Shown: positions 52,516-62,616, numbered from the stretch's first letter. The stretch is 64,000 bases of DNA from Flavobacterium sp. 11 (GCF_002754315.1 NZ_PEFE01000001.1:1116001-1180000); one strand, 5' to 3'. Notes: a model not told the origin generated them from the sequence alone. Numbers and translations are program-made.

Positions 52516-53286
52516 ATGAAAAAAATAATACTATTCTTTGTAGTGATATTGACCGTAAGTTTTGATTCTCCAAAAGAGGATGCTTATGATGTGGGGGAGT
52601 GGTTTAAATTTCGAATTCATTATGGAATAGTAAATGCCGGCTACGCCACATTGGAAGTAAAAGACGCTACAGTAAATAACAGAAAGACTTTTCATGTCGT
52701 AGGTAGAGGATATACTACCGGAATGTCTCGATTTTTCTTTAAAGTAGATGACTTATACGAAAGCTATATTGATAAGGATACCAGAAATCCATACCAGTTT
52801 GTCCGAAAAATTAATGAAGGCGGGTATACTAAAAACCAAGAAGGCTTTTTTAATCAGTCTACAAATAAAGTCCTTGTCAAAGATTACAAGCATAAAACAG
52901 AGAAAACACTTTACGTTCCTAAAAACACACAAGACATTTTGTCTACTTTCTATTATCTAAGGAATTATCCTGGAATTGATAAGTTAAAAATAGGAGAGTC
53001 AGTTGCGATTGATATGTTTTTTGATGATGAAACTACTAAATTCAAGCTAAAGTTTATGGGCCGTGAAAATATTACCACTAAATTTGGGGTAGTGTCAACG
53101 ATGGTTTTTAGACCTTTGGTACAATCGGGACGCGTTTTTAAAGAACAAGAAAGTCTTACGGTCTGGATTTCAGATGACGATAATAAATTACCAATCAGAA
53201 TAAAAGCCAGCTTGGCAGTAGGTTCTATAAAAGCAGATATAGATGCATATAGAGGATTGAAGTATCCTTTTAAAACAAATAAATAA
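52516..53286 (+). CDS. DUF3108 domain-containing exported protein
   Basis: 256 residues from the ATG giving MKKIILFFVVILTVSFDSPK (an ATG 3 bp upstream is also possible); a frame reaching back to 52438 would start inside the terminator. After the signal peptide the DUF3108 pattern is visible (WFKFRIHYGIVNAGYATLEV; later STFYYLRNYPGIDKLKIG and LTVWISDDDNKLPIRIKAS). DUF3108 proteins are predicted periplasmic lipocalin-like binders. The stop overlaps the kynA start (TAATG), so the two are translationally coupled. Confidence 0.88.
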   Translation: MKKIILFFVVILTVSFDSPKEDAYDVGEWFKFRIHYGIVNAGYATLEVKDATVNNRKTFHVVGRGYTTGMSRFFFKVDDLYESYIDKDTRNPYQFVRKINEGGYTKNQEGFFNQSTNKVLVKDYKHKTEKTLYVPKNTQDILSTFYYLRNYPGIDKLKIGESVAIDMFFDDETTKFKLKFMGRENITTKFGVVSTMVFRPLVQSGRVFKEQESLTVWISDDDNKLPIRIKASLAVGSIKADIDAYRGLKYPFKTNK

Positions 53287-54221
53287 TGAATAATATTGAT
53301 AGTTCAGAAGCGATTTTAAAGGAAATTGAAATAAAATACCAAGCAATAAATCAAAAAACAGAGACGCAACTGGAAGGATTATTATGGTCAAAACCAATTA
53401 CGTATTGGGATTATATACAAACAGATGCATTGTTAAATCTTCAAGTTCAAAGAACAACGCTTCCTGATGAAATGGTTTTTATTATGTACCATCAGGTGAA
53501 TGAATTGATATTTAAGATGATACTTTGGGAAATGCGCCAAATTTCCTACTGTGAAAATATTCAAACTGATTTTTTCACTGAAAGATTAATGAGAATTAGC
53601 CGATATTTTGATATGCTAACGACTTCTTTCAGCATTATGGGAGACGGAATGGAAGTAGATCAATATATGAAATTTAGAAATACGCTAACTCCTGCCAGTG
53701 GTTTTCAAAGTGCGCAATACCGTTTAATAGAATTTTCTTCTACAGACCTAATAAATCTTATCGATCACCGTTATAGAGAGTCAATAGACAGGAATACGCC
53801 TTATGAATTTGCCTTAGAGCATTTGTATTGGCAAGCAGCCGGAAAAGATTATCATACGGGTAAAAAGTCTTTTCTACTGGAGGAATTCGAAAGAAAATAT
53901 AAGAAGATGTTCCTGAATCATATGGAAGAATATAATACCATAAACATTTGGCAAAAATTCAAACAACTTCCAGATTTAGATCAAAAAAATCCAGAGTTAA
54001 TTTTAGCGATGCGTCATTATGACCATACGGTAAATATTACTTGGGTAATGCAACATTTGAATACTGCAAAGAAATATATAGATCAGAGCGGTAAAGGTGA
54101 TGGAGAAGCGACAGGAGGAAGTGACTGGAAAAAGTACATGCATCCAAAATACCAACGCAGGATATTTTTTCCGGAATTATGGTCGGCAGAAGAACTGGCG
54201 CATTGGGGAGAAGAAAAATAA
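53286..54221 (+). CDS. kynA: Tryptophan 2,3-dioxygenase
   Basis: 311 residues, all-helical haem enzyme. YHQVNELIFKMILWEMRQIS is the substrate-site helix, FRNTLTPASGFQSAQYRLIE the conserved middle segment, and AMRHYDHTVNITWVMQHL a helix near the C-terminus; the haem ligand His is expected in this C-terminal region. It opens tryptophan to N-formylkynurenine, the first step of the kynurenine pathway. Its coupling to the DUF3108 gene and the M23 peptidase appears positional; no functional link is evident. Confidence 0.95.
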   Translation: MNNIDSSEAILKEIEIKYQAINQKTETQLEGLLWSKPITYWDYIQTDALLNLQVQRTTLPDEMVFIMYHQVNELIFKMILWEMRQISYCENIQTDFFTERLMRISRYFDMLTTSFSIMGDGMEVDQYMKFRNTLTPASGFQSAQYRLIEFSSTDLINLIDHRYRESIDRNTPYEFALEHLYWQAAGKDYHTGKKSFLLEEFERKYKKMFLNHMEEYNTINIWQKFKQLPDLDQKNPELILAMRHYDHTVNITWVMQHLNTAKKYIDQSGKGDGEATGGSDWKKYMHPKYQRRIFFPELWSAEELAHWGEEK

Positions 54222-54241
54222 TTTGAATAAAAAAACATAGT

Positions 54242-55462
54242 TTGAAACAAGTATTATTAGCAATTATAGTATTATTTTCTTTGATTTCTTGTAATAAATC
54301 TGATGAGATTCTAGAAAAAGAAATTATTAAACCAGCAGTTAAAAAGATAGAGTTTGGGTTTAAATATTCTGATTTTAATGTTGTTCAGGATACTATAAAA
54401 AAGGGAGACACTTTTGGGACTTTACTAGAAGGACAAAATATTGGAGAGCGAGAAGTATATGATATTATCGCTAAAGTAAAAGATACTTTTGATGTGAGAA
54501 CCATCAGAATAGATAAGCCTTTTACAATGCTTCGGTCAAAAAATAAGAAGAATGATTTACAGGTGTTTATCTATCAGCCGGATGCGTTAAACTATTATGT
54601 AGTTGATTTACGCGACACGGCTGTTGTTGCTTATAAAAAAACAAAACCCATTACGATTAAACGACGCACCATTGGTGGAGTTTTGAAAGAATCATTGTCA
54701 GAAACCTTAGGTAATGCTAAGATTGAAGGAGCTTTGGCAAGTAAAATTTCTAAAATTTACGCCTATTCCATCGATTTTATGAAACTCAAAAAAGGAGATC
54801 GTTTTGCGATAACTTTTACAGAGCGATTCATAAATGACACTGTTTATGACGGTGTGGAAGAACTGGAAGCTTCCTTTTTTGAATACAAGGGGAAAATTAT
54901 TTATGCATTTCCTTTTGCCCAAAATCCAGACTCAGATAAAATAGAGTATTACGATGAAGATGGGAAAACGTTGAAAAATTTCTTTCTTAAGTCTCCAATA
55001 AAATTCAGCAGAATATCCTCTCGATTTTCAACCAGTAGATTTCATCCTGTTCAACACAGATGGAAAGCGCATAAAGGAACGGATTATGCAGCGCCACGCG
55101 GTACGCCAATTTCTGCAACGGCTGGCGGAGTTGTAGAGCAAAGTGGTTTTACTGCCGGAAACGGGAATTTTGTAAAAGTGAAACACAACGGAACCTATTC
55201 GACACAATACTTGCACATGTCTAAAATATTAGTGAGGCGCGGGCAACGTGTAAGTCAAGGACAGGTTATCGGTTTAGTGGGAAGCACAGGTTTGGCATCT
55301 GGCCCGCATGTATGTTATCGATTTTGGAAAAATGGTGTTCAGGTTGATGCTTTGCGATTAAAATTGCCTACCGGCGAACCCATGAGCGGAAGAAATAAAG
55401 AGCGATACATTAAAACGATAACTCCGTTAAAATTTCAATTGGATAGTGTTGCTAATTTATAA
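54242..55462 (+). CDS. M23-family metallopeptidase, lipoprotein
   Basis: 406 residues from a TTG start (MKQVLLAIIVLFSLISC), which yields a lipobox with Cys17; the TTG lies 20 bp after kynA. The C-terminal LytM domain (~270-370) has HKGTDYAAPRGTPISA (His and Asp zinc ligands) and GPHVCYRFW where most M23 enzymes read GPHLHYE; the last zinc-ligand His is thus a Cys. An N-terminal region (~60-250) resembles the OapA/LysM-like domain of NlpD/YebA-type endopeptidases. It probably cuts peptidoglycan cross-links in the periplasm. Confidence 0.9.
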   Translation: MKQVLLAIIVLFSLISCNKSDEILEKEIIKPAVKKIEFGFKYSDFNVVQDTIKKGDTFGTLLEGQNIGEREVYDIIAKVKDTFDVRTIRIDKPFTMLRSKNKKNDLQVFIYQPDALNYYVVDLRDTAVVAYKKTKPITIKRRTIGGVLKESLSETLGNAKIEGALASKISKIYAYSIDFMKLKKGDRFAITFTERFINDTVYDGVEELEASFFEYKGKIIYAFPFAQNPDSDKIEYYDEDGKTLKNFFLKSPIKFSRISSRFSTSRFHPVQHRWKAHKGTDYAAPRGTPISATAGGVVEQSGFTAGNGNFVKVKHNGTYSTQYLHMSKILVRRGQRVSQGQVIGLVGSTGLASGPHVCYRFWKNGVQVDALRLKLPTGEPMSGRNKERYIKTITPLKFQLDSVANL

Positions 55463-55607
55463 TTCTGCAACTATAAATAAGTTGAAAAGACTTATTTGAC
55501 AGCAAAATAGTAACACTTAGGTGATTGTGGGATGGTCACTATTTAGTGTTTTTCCTGCTAAATTGTTATATAATCGTAAACTCATTTAGCATTAAAACTA
55601 ATTTCAG

Positions 55608-55615
55608 TATTTTTG
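55608..55615 (+). promoter_or_regulatory. -7 box of pgi
   Basis: TATTTTTG, an exact match, 34 bp before the start at 55650. Confidence 0.5.
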
Positions 55616-55649
55616 CCAAATTCAAATAATACTACAAACTACCTAATAA

Positions 55650-57293
55650 ATGGCTTTAAATACAATAAACCCAACAGAAACGAGCGCTTGGAAGAAACTT
55701 GAAATGCATTACAACGAAATGCAAAAAGCTTCAATGCAAGAATTATTTCAATTGGACGCAACCAGAACTGAAAAATTCAATTTGAAATGGAATGATTTTT
55801 TAATTGACTATTCAAAAAATATTATCACTCAAGAAACGCTTCAGTTATTATTAGAATTAGCGGATGAGGTGGGACTAAAAAGTGCTATTGCTGATTATTT
55901 TGATGGTGCAATAATCAATCAAACCGAAAATAGAGCGGTGCTTCATACCGCATTGCGAGCCAAAGAATCAGCAGTTATTAATGTTGATGGAGATAATGTG
56001 GTTTCTGAAGTTTATGAAGTAAAAAGTAAAATAAAAGCATTTACTAATGAAGTTACTTCGGGTGAAAGAACTGGTTACACGGGAAAACCGTTCACAGATG
56101 TTGTTAATATAGGTATTGGAGGTTCTGATTTAGGTCCTGCGATGGCAGTTGAAGCATTACAATTTTATAAAAACCATCTAAACGTTCATTTTGTTTCGAA
56201 TGTGGATGGCGATCATGTAAATGAGATTATAAAAAAACTAAATCCAGAAACGACTCTCTTTGTAATTGTTTCTAAAACGTTTACCACACAAGAAACATTG
56301 ACTAATTCTGAAACTATCAGAAAATGGTTTTTAGAATCAGCTACCCAAGAAGATATTGCTAAACATTTTGTTGCGGTTTCTACCAATATCCAAAAAGTAA
56401 CAGAGTTTGGGATAAACCCCAACAATGTATTTCCTATGTGGGATTGGGTTGGCGGAAGATTCTCTTTGTGGAGTGCTGTTGGACTTACAATAAGTTTAGC
56501 TGTTGGATACGATAATTTTGATGAATTGTTGCAAGGGGCAAATGAAATGGACGAACATTTCAAAACAGCTGATTTCGACAAAAATATGCCGGTAACATTG
56601 GCTTTATTGAGTGTTTGGTATAATAACTTTTTTGGTGCCGAAAGTGAAGCTTTAATTCCTTACACACAATATTTACAAAAATTAGCTCCTTATTTACAGC
56701 AAGGGACTATGGAAAGCAATGGTAAAAGTGTAGGTCGTGATGGAAAACCTGTAAATTATCAAACGGGAACTATTATTTGGGGTGAGCCAGGAACTAATGC
56801 GCAACACGCCTTTTTTCAGTTAATTCACCAAGGAACAAAATTAATTCCTGCAGATTTTATTGGATTTATAACTCCTTTATATGGAGATAATGATCATCAT
56901 GATAAGCTAATGTCTAACTTTTTTGCACAAACGGAAGCGTTAATGCATGGAAAATCTGGAGAACAAGTTCAGGCTGAGTTTGATAAACAAGGAATTTCAG
57001 AGGAGAAAGCTAAATTTCTTTTGCCGTTTAAAGTTTTTACAGGCAATAAGCCTACAAATACCATTTTAATCCAGAAGCTATCTCCAAAAACGTTGGGTTC
57101 TTTGATTGCTTTGTATGAACATAAGATTTTTGTACAAGGAATTATCTGGAATATTTTTAGTTTTGATCAATGGGGAGTAGAATTAGGAAAACAATTGGCT
57201 AATTCTATTTTGGATGAAATTAATACCAAAACAGTCGAAAATCATGACAGTTCTACAACCTTTTTATTGAATCATTTTCTGATGAATAAATAA
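55650..57293 (+). CDS. pgi: Glucose-6-phosphate isomerase
   Basis: 547 residues. [38 protein letters not shown] and [14 protein letters not shown] are PGI signatures, and [19 protein letters not shown] carries the catalytic-site His. The C-terminal Lys is in the segment near [14 protein letters not shown]. It interconverts glucose-6-phosphate and fructose-6-phosphate. It has its own promoter and terminator. Confidence 0.97.
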   Translation: MALNTINPTETSAWKKLEMHYNEMQKASMQELFQLDATRTEKFNLKWNDFLIDYSKNIITQETLQLLLELADEVGLKSAIADYFDGAIINQTENRAVLHTALRAKESAVINVDGDNVVSEVYEVKSKIKAFTNEVTSGERTGYTGKPFTDVVNIGIGGSDLGPAMAVEALQFYKNHLNVHFVSNVDGDHVNEIIKKLNPETTLFVIVSKTFTTQETLTNSETIRKWFLESATQEDIAKHFVAVSTNIQKVTEFGINPNNVFPMWDWVGGRFSLWSAVGLTISLAVGYDNFDELLQGANEMDEHFKTADFDKNMPVTLALLSVWYNNFFGAESEALIPYTQYLQKLAPYLQQGTMESNGKSVGRDGKPVNYQTGTIIWGEPGTNAQHAFFQLIHQGTKLIPADFIGFITPLYGDNDHHDKLMSNFFAQTEALMHGKSGEQVQAEFDKQGISEEKAKFLLPFKVFTGNKPTNTILIQKLSPKTLGSLIALYEHKIFVQGIIWNIFSFDQWGVELGKQLANSILDEINTKTVENHDSSTTFLLNHFLMNK

Positions 57294-57380
57294 GGTGATT
57301 TATGTTGTTTGTTTTTACGATTTTATAATATTTTTTATAATTTGAAATTTTATTGCTTTTTTTAATATTTAAAAGAAGTC

Positions 57381-57416
57381 AAAAGCCCTGATTTTATCTA
57401 AATCAGGGCTTTTTGT
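57381..57416 (+). terminator. Intrinsic terminator of pgi
   Basis: AAAAGCCCTGATTT (57381-57394) pairs with AAATCAGGGCTTTT (57400-57413). The rest of the 383-bp gap (57294-57676) is very AT-rich; besides this hairpin and the next gene's -7 box I see nothing in it. Confidence 0.9.
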
Positions 57417-57636
57417 TTATAAGTTACTCTGTTTTAGTAATTTTTTAAAAAATAGCCTTATTTTTTGCTCAAATTTATTCCTGCTTTTTTTGTTAAAATA
57501 TTGACAAAAAACTAATAAAATAAATGATAATTACATTTTTTATTAAAAAAATACCCAAAAAAAATTTAAGATAAAAATCCTACTTGAAAAGTTACTTTTC
57601 TTAACGTTGTGTTAACTTTTTAAAGTAAAAATGTTA

Positions 57637-57644
57637 TATTTTTG
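57637..57644 (+). promoter_or_regulatory. -7 box of the Oar-like receptor gene
   Basis: TATTTTTG, an exact match, 32 bp before the start at 57677. GTTGTGTTAACTTTTTAAAG lies upstream at the right distance for control elements. Confidence 0.55.
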
Positions 57645-57676
57645 CCAAATATTTTTAAACTAAACAAAAAACAAAA

Positions 57677-60600
57677 ATGAAAAGAATTATTTTTATTTTG
57701 ATTATTTTTTTATCAGCTCTAGGACATTCGCAGGTTACTAGTTCTGCTATGTCTGGTACTGTTAAATCAAATTCTGGAGAGACCCTTCCAGGTGCTTCAG
57801 TGGAGGTTAGACACAATCCAACTGGGACTAAATATTTTTCTACTACAGATGGTAATGGAGGATATGCAGTTCAAGGAATTAGACCAGGTGGTCCTTATAC
57901 AGTTAAAGTAACTTATGTTGGCTATAAAACTACAGAAATTACAGAAATAAATGCGCCTCTTGGAAACAGCTTAACAGTAAATGTTGTTGTTGAAGAAGAA
58001 TCTAATCTACTTAAAGAAGTTGTTGTAGTTTCAACAAAATCTAATGGAGCATTCAATAAAGGAAGAACTGGAGCTTCTCAACAGTTTTCTAACAGAGAAA
58101 TCACAGCTGTTCCTGTAACTGGAGCACGTTCAATAAATGCTATTACAAAGTACAATGCCAATGCGGGTAGTAATGGTACTTTTGGAGGTCAGGATTCAAG
58201 ATTAAACAATTTTACTATTGATGGATCTGTTTTCAATAATGGTTTTGGTTTAGGAAGTGATTCACAAGCAGGAGGTAGAACAGGCTCAACAGCTATTTCT
58301 TTAGATGCTATCGAACAATTGCAAGTAAGTATTGCTCCTTATGATGTACGTCAGTCAGGGTTTTTAGGATCTGGAATAAATGCAGTTACTAAAAGTGGAA
58401 CAAATGAAGTTGAGGGATCGGTTTATAATTCATTCCGTAGTAATAAAAAAGATTTTATTGGAACTAAAGCTGGAGATAATGTAATCGTTCCTGGGAAATT
58501 TGAAGAAAAAATTTGGGGAGCTAGAATAGGAGCGCCAATCATTAAAGACAAATTGTTTTTCTTTGGAAATTTTGAAACTTTAGAGAACATAAGCCCAGCA
58601 ACCACTTGGACTTCTACAGGGTCGCCACAGCCTAGTGCTCAGGTTTCTAGACCTACTTTTGAACAGATGCAAACCCTTTCTAATTTTTTACAAGACAAGT
58701 TTAATTATACAACTGGACCTTGGGAGAATTTTGATGCTGAAAGGATTTCTAAAAAATTCTTAGGAAGAGTTGACTGGAATATTAATGATAATCATCAATT
58801 AACAGTTCGTTATGTACATCATGATTCTAATTCTGATGAATTGACTTCTAATTCTAATTCTTTAGGTTTTGGTAACAGAAGAACTAGTCCATTAGCAATG
58901 TCTTTCAAGAATAGTGGTTATGTGATACTAGACAACACTAGATCCGCTGTTTTAGAATTAAATAGTAAATTAAGTAATTCTTGGTATAATAACTTCATCG
59001 CAGGTTATGATAAACAAATAGAGGACAGAGCTTTACAAGGTGGTGGGTTGTTCCCAACTATTGATATATTAGATGGGGCTACAACAGCTATATCAGCTGG
59101 TTTAGATCCATTTACACAAGGGAATAAACTTTCTTATTCTACATTGCACTTTACAAATAATTTAACAAAAACAATAGGAAAACACTCTTTATTGTTTGGA
59201 GCTAATTTTGAGTATTTTAAATCAAGTAATTTGTTTTTCTCTGGATCTAATGGCGTTTATACTTTTAATTCATTGAATGATTTTTACGCTGCTGCTAATC
59301 AATCAGCTAACACAGGAGGAATTCCTTCTACAACGGCACTCCCGGCAAGATTACAATTTAGATATTCAGCTTTACCGGGTGCTCAAGAACCTTTGCAAAT
59401 ATTCAAGTCTAATAAACTTGATTTATATGTGCAAGATGAAATGAAATTGAGTGATAGATTTAAATTGACTGTAGGTCTTCGAGCAACATCAGTATGGTTT
59501 GCTGATACCGCTCTTGAAAACCCGGCAGTTACTGCATTAACGTTTGCTCAAGGAGAAAAATTCAATACAGGGGATATGCCTGATACACAATATTTATTTG
59601 AGCCTAGAGTTGGTTTTAACTTAGACTTAAATGGAGATTCATCTACGCTTCTTCGTGGAGGTAGTGGTGTATTTACAGGAAGAGCACCATCTGTTTACTT
59701 GTCTAATGCTATTGGAAACAATGGAGTTCTTACTGGCTTTGTTGATGTTAGTGGTACGGCTTTAGCTAATGGAGGATATGGATTTACTCCTAATCCTAAT
59801 GATTATTTTATTCCTGATACTCCAACTCTTCCTACTACTTTTGAATTGGCTTTCTCAGACAAAAAATTTAAGTTCCCGCAAGTGTGGAAAACTAACATTG
59901 CAGTTGATCAAAAACTTCCTTTTGGTTTTGTAGCAACTGTTGAAGGTATTTTTCAAAGAAACATAAACGCTATCGATTATTATAATGCTAATTTTGATGC
60001 TCCAGTAGGGACTTTCAGTGGTCCAGATAACAGACCAAGATATGCTCGTACAGATGCAGGTGTTCGTGTAAATGATAATGTTTCTAGTGCAGTTGTTTTA
60101 ACTAATACTGATAAAGGAACTTTTTATTCTACAACTTTTAAATTAGAGTATCCTTACAAAAAAGGTCTTTGGGGATCTTTTGCATACACACACTCTAGCG
60201 CTAATGATTTATTATCTCCAGGCTCTATTGCATCTGGTTCTTGGACCGGTGCTAGATCTATAAATGGAAATAATGACTTACCGCTAGCATTGTCTAACAA
60301 TAATACGCCACACAGATTAGTTGGTATTTTAGGCTACAAAATCGAATACGGTAAAAATGTAGGAGCTGCAACTTCAATCAACTTAGGATATATTGGTGAG
60401 CAAGCTGGACCATTTTCTTACTCTTATGGAGGTGATATGAATGGAGACAGAGTAAATAATAATGATTTGATATATGTTCCTAATAGAGCAAGTGAAATTC
60501 GTTTTCAGTCACTTTCTGTTACTAATGGAACTGTTGTGACTACATACACTGAAGCTCAACAACAAGCTGCTTTCGATGCTTACATTAATCAAGACAAGTA

Positions 60601-60973
60601 CCTTTCTACAAGAAGAGGACAATATGCTCAGAGAAACGGAGGAGTATTACCTATGTTGCATAGACTAGATTTATCAGCAACTCAAGATTTTTATATTACT
60701 ATTGCTGGTAAAAAGAACAATTTCCAGTTCAGAGCTGACATCTTAAACTTTACTAATTTTATTAATAAAGATTGGGGTATTTCTCAAAGAGTTACTAATG
60801 CAAACGTTTTAAATTATAGAACTACTACTGCAAATGTTCCTTTTTATCAATTGGCAACTCAAGTAGAGCCTAATGGAAGCAGAGTTTTAATTAAAGATAC
60901 TTTCCAGAAAAATGCGTCAACTTTTGATGTTTGGCAAGCACAATTTACACTTAGATATATTTTTGGTAAATAG
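57677..60973 (+). CDS. Oar-like TonB-dependent outer-membrane receptor
   Basis: 1098 residues. A signal peptide (ends ALGHSQV) leads to a carboxypeptidase regulatory-like domain (~25-105: SGTVKSNSGETLPGASVEV..., VTYVGYKTTEI). A plug domain follows (~115-260: KEVVVVSTKSNGAFNKGRTG, ...NNFTIDGSVFNNGFG), then a 22-strand-type barrel ending QAQFTLRYIFGK. It resembles the Oar branch of TonB-dependent receptors, which handle large substrates and carry peptide or T9SS-related cargo in some species. Strong codon bias and its own promoter and terminator suggest high expression. Substrate unknown. Confidence 0.93.
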   Translation: MKRIIFILIIFLSALGHSQVTSSAMSGTVKSNSGETLPGASVEVRHNPTGTKYFSTTDGNGGYAVQGIRPGGPYTVKVTYVGYKTTEITEINAPLGNSLTVNVVVEEESNLLKEVVVVSTKSNGAFNKGRTGASQQFSNREITAVPVTGARSINAITKYNANAGSNGTFGGQDSRLNNFTIDGSVFNNGFGLGSDSQAGGRTGSTAISLDAIEQLQVSIAPYDVRQSGFLGSGINAVTKSGTNEVEGSVYNSFRSNKKDFIGTKAGDNVIVPGKFEEKIWGARIGAPIIKDKLFFFGNFETLENISPATTWTSTGSPQPSAQVSRPTFEQMQTLSNFLQDKFNYTTGPWENFDAERISKKFLGRVDWNINDNHQLTVRYVHHDSNSDELTSNSNSLGFGNRRTSPLAMSFKNSGYVILDNTRSAVLELNSKLSNSWYNNFIAGYDKQIEDRALQGGGLFPTIDILDGATTAISAGLDPFTQGNKLSYSTLHFTNNLTKTIGKHSLLFGANFEYFKSSNLFFSGSNGVYTFNSLNDFYAAANQSANTGGIPSTTALPARLQFRYSALPGAQEPLQIFKSNKLDLYVQDEMKLSDRFKLTVGLRATSVWFADTALENPAVTALTFAQGEKFNTGDMPDTQYLFEPRVGFNLDLNGDSSTLLRGGSGVFTGRAPSVYLSNAIGNNGVLTGFVDVSGTALANGGYGFTPNPNDYFIPDTPTLPTTFELAFSDKKFKFPQVWKTNIAVDQKLPFGFVATVEGIFQRNINAIDYYNANFDAPVGTFSGPDNRPRYARTDAGVRVNDNVSSAVVLTNTDKGTFYSTTFKLEYPYKKGLWGSFAYTHSSANDLLSPGSIASGSWTGARSINGNNDLPLALSNNNTPHRLVGILGYKIEYGKNVGAATSINLGYIGEQAGPFSYSYGGDMNGDRVNNNDLIYVPNRASEIRFQSLSVTNGTVVTTYTEAQQQAAFDAYINQDKYLSTRRGQYAQRNGGVLPMLHRLDLSATQDFYITIAGKKNNFQFRADILNFTNFINKDWGISQRVTNANVLNYRTTTANVPFYQLATQVEPNGSRVLIKDTFQKNASTFDVWQAQFTLRYIFGK

Positions 60974-60995
60974 TCTAAAAAAATAAAAAAAATGA

Positions 60996-61025
60996 AAAAC
61001 CACGCTTTTAAGCGTGGTTTTTTTA
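60996..61025 (+). terminator. Intrinsic terminator of the Oar-like receptor gene
   Basis: AAAACCACGCT (60996-61006) pairs with AGCGTGGTTTT (61011-61021) around TTTA, followed by T. Confidence 0.92.
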
Positions 61026-61039
61026 TGCCTTTTTTTTCT

Positions 61040-61047
61040 TATATTTG
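61040..61047 (+). promoter_or_regulatory. -7 box of the 4-helix membrane protein gene
   Basis: TATATTTG, an exact match, ending 20 bp before the start at 61068 and just after the preceding terminator. Confidence 0.6.
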
Positions 61048-61067
61048 TTAAAACAAAAACATTATTT

Positions 61068-61502
61068 ATGTACAATTTTATTCAAAAATTCCATTCAGGT
61101 TGGGCTTATTTAGCACTTTTAGTATTAGTGATTGCAGTGGTTAATTCCTTTATTGGAATGTCTTCTAAAAAAGATTTTACTTCAAAAGACAGGAAAATTG
61201 CATTGTTTGCTTTAATAGCCATACACACTCAATTACTAGTTGGTTTTATTTTATATTTCGTCTCTCCTAACGGATTAGATATGATAAAAGCAGTAGGCAT
61301 GGGTGGATTGACAACTGAGAGCAGGTTACTGGCTTTAGAGCACCCTTTAATAAATATTATTGCAATTTTTTTAATCACTATAGGTTGGTCAAAACATAAA
61401 AAATTAATAGCTAGTGAATCAAAATTCAAAACTTTCTCTATTTTTTATGGTTTAGGATTAGTACTTATTTTAAGTAGGATTCCATGGAAAATTTGGTTTT
61501 AA
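61068..61502 (+). CDS. Four-helix membrane protein (cytochrome b561-like?)
   Basis: Start set at the ATG giving MYNFIQKFHSGWAYLALLVL; a TTG-started frame at 61014 would begin inside the terminator. 144 residues, four hydrophobic helices with His residues near helix ends (KFHSGW, AIHTQLLVGF, ALEHPLINI). That pattern recalls small haem-b membrane proteins, but haem binding is not shown. Similar flavobacterial proteins sometimes carry a mistaken 'ribosomal protein L27' label. Confidence 0.7.
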   Translation: MYNFIQKFHSGWAYLALLVLVIAVVNSFIGMSSKKDFTSKDRKIALFALIAIHTQLLVGFILYFVSPNGLDMIKAVGMGGLTTESRLLALEHPLINIIAIFLITIGWSKHKKLIASESKFKTFSIFYGLGLVLILSRIPWKIWF

Positions 61503-61511
61503 AAACCAATT

Positions 61512-61538
61512 AAAGCTCTAGAAATAGGGCTTTTTTTA
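61512..61538 (+). terminator. Weak intrinsic terminator
   Basis: AAAGCTCT pairs with AGGGCTTT through one G-T wobble, followed by a T run, 10 bp after the membrane protein gene's stop. Confidence 0.6.
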
Positions 61539-61583
61539 TCTAGGTATGGTTTTTGTAAAATAGATTTAACTAATACGATATAT

Positions 61584-62066
61584 ATGAAAAAATCAATAAC
61601 ATTATTTTTTTTACTTGCAATTATTAGCTTAGTCAGCAGCCAAAGTTCAATCTTAGAAAAACAAAAAGCAGCAACCCAAAAAGATACGCTCAAGAAAGGT
61701 AAAGCAACTATTGAATTGGAAGAAAACAAAATAGATTCTTTAATAACTTCATTAGGAAAATTTAAAATCTATAAAAAAGAAGCACATGCATCCTATTATG
61801 CAGATAAATTTAATGGAAGGCGGACTACTAGCGGGAGGAAATTTGATAATAACAAATATACTGCAGCACACAAAAAACTTCCTTTTGGCACAAAAGTAAA
61901 AGTGACCAATGAAAAGAATGGAAAATCCGTAATTGTGGAAATTACTGATAGAGGACCATTTGTAAAATCTAGAGAAATTGATCTTTCAAAACGAGCATTT
62001 ATGGATATAGCCTCTAATAAAAGTAGTGGAGGAATGCAAGTGACAATAGCGGTATTAAGTAATTAA
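61584..62066 (+). CDS. rlpA: RlpA-family septal ring lytic transglycosylase-like protein
   Basis: 160 residues. A signal peptide (MKKSITLFFLLAIISLVSSQ) precedes a linker and the double-psi beta-barrel (~65-158). HASYYADKFNGRRTTSGRKF, LPFGTKVKVTNEKNGKSVIV and ITDRGPFVKSREIDLSKRAF are the RlpA motifs, with the catalytic Asp in TDRGPF. There is no SPOR domain, so it is the short RlpA form. These enzymes cut denuded glycan strands during cell separation. Confidence 0.92.
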   Translation: MKKSITLFFLLAIISLVSSQSSILEKQKAATQKDTLKKGKATIELEENKIDSLITSLGKFKIYKKEAHASYYADKFNGRRTTSGRKFDNNKYTAAHKKLPFGTKVKVTNEKNGKSVIVEITDRGPFVKSREIDLSKRAFMDIASNKSSGGMQVTIAVLSN

Positions 62067-62067
62067 A

Positions 62068-62535
62068 TCACCAATTTTTGTATGGATTGGTGCTTAAATA
62101 AGCATTATAATAGCGATTGATATTTGTCACTTCTTCACCTAGCCAACTTGGTTTCTCAAAAGTTTCTGTTTCAGAATCAAGCTCAATTTCAGCGACAATC
62201 AAGCCATCATTTTCGCCATAAAATTCATCAACCTCAAAAATATGTTCGCCTCGTTTTATCTCAAAACGGGTTTTATCAATAACACCTTTCTCGCATAACA
62301 ATAGTAATTCCTTTGCTTCAGCAACAGGAATTTCTTTTTCCCACTCAAAACGGGACATGCCGGAATCATTCGAAATTCCTTTTATGGTCAAATACCCCTT
62401 GTCGCCTTTTATGCGTATACGCACCGTGCGTTCTGGTGCAGAACTCAAATACCCTTGCGCAATATGATTTTGTGCGAAAGCTTCAGCTTTGAATGAATCG
62501 TTTAAAACCAAAAATTTTCTTTCTATTTCAATCAT
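62068..62535 (-). CDS. CYTH-domain protein (triphosphate tunnel enzyme family)
   Basis: 155 residues forming one CYTH fold. MIEIERKFLV is the signature ExExK (Glu3, Glu5, Lys7); RTVRIRIKGDKGYLTIKG and KTRFEIKRGEHIFEVDEF supply further phosphate-binding residues. The single-domain form with a GLIVAEIELDSE motif often has inorganic triphosphatase activity, while others are class IV adenylate cyclases; which applies is not clear. It converges with rlpA, one base apart. Confidence 0.9.
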   Translation of the reverse strand: MIEIERKFLVLNDSFKAEAFAQNHIAQGYLSSAPERTVRIRIKGDKGYLTIKGISNDSGMSRFEWEKEIPVAEAKELLLLCEKGVIDKTRFEIKRGEHIFEVDEFYGENDGLIVAEIELDSETETFEKPSWLGEEVTNINRYYNAYLSTNPYKNW

Positions 62536-62616
62536 TTTTTATAAATATTTTGGAGCTTTATCCAGCTATTCGTTTCAATTTCTCAATCATAAAACTTTTT
62601 TTCTATTTTTAAAAAA

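Noticed and set aside
57677..60973. Frameshift or fusion in the very long Oar-like receptor
   Set aside because: Signal peptide, regulatory domain, plug and barrel are in order and the length is normal for this branch.
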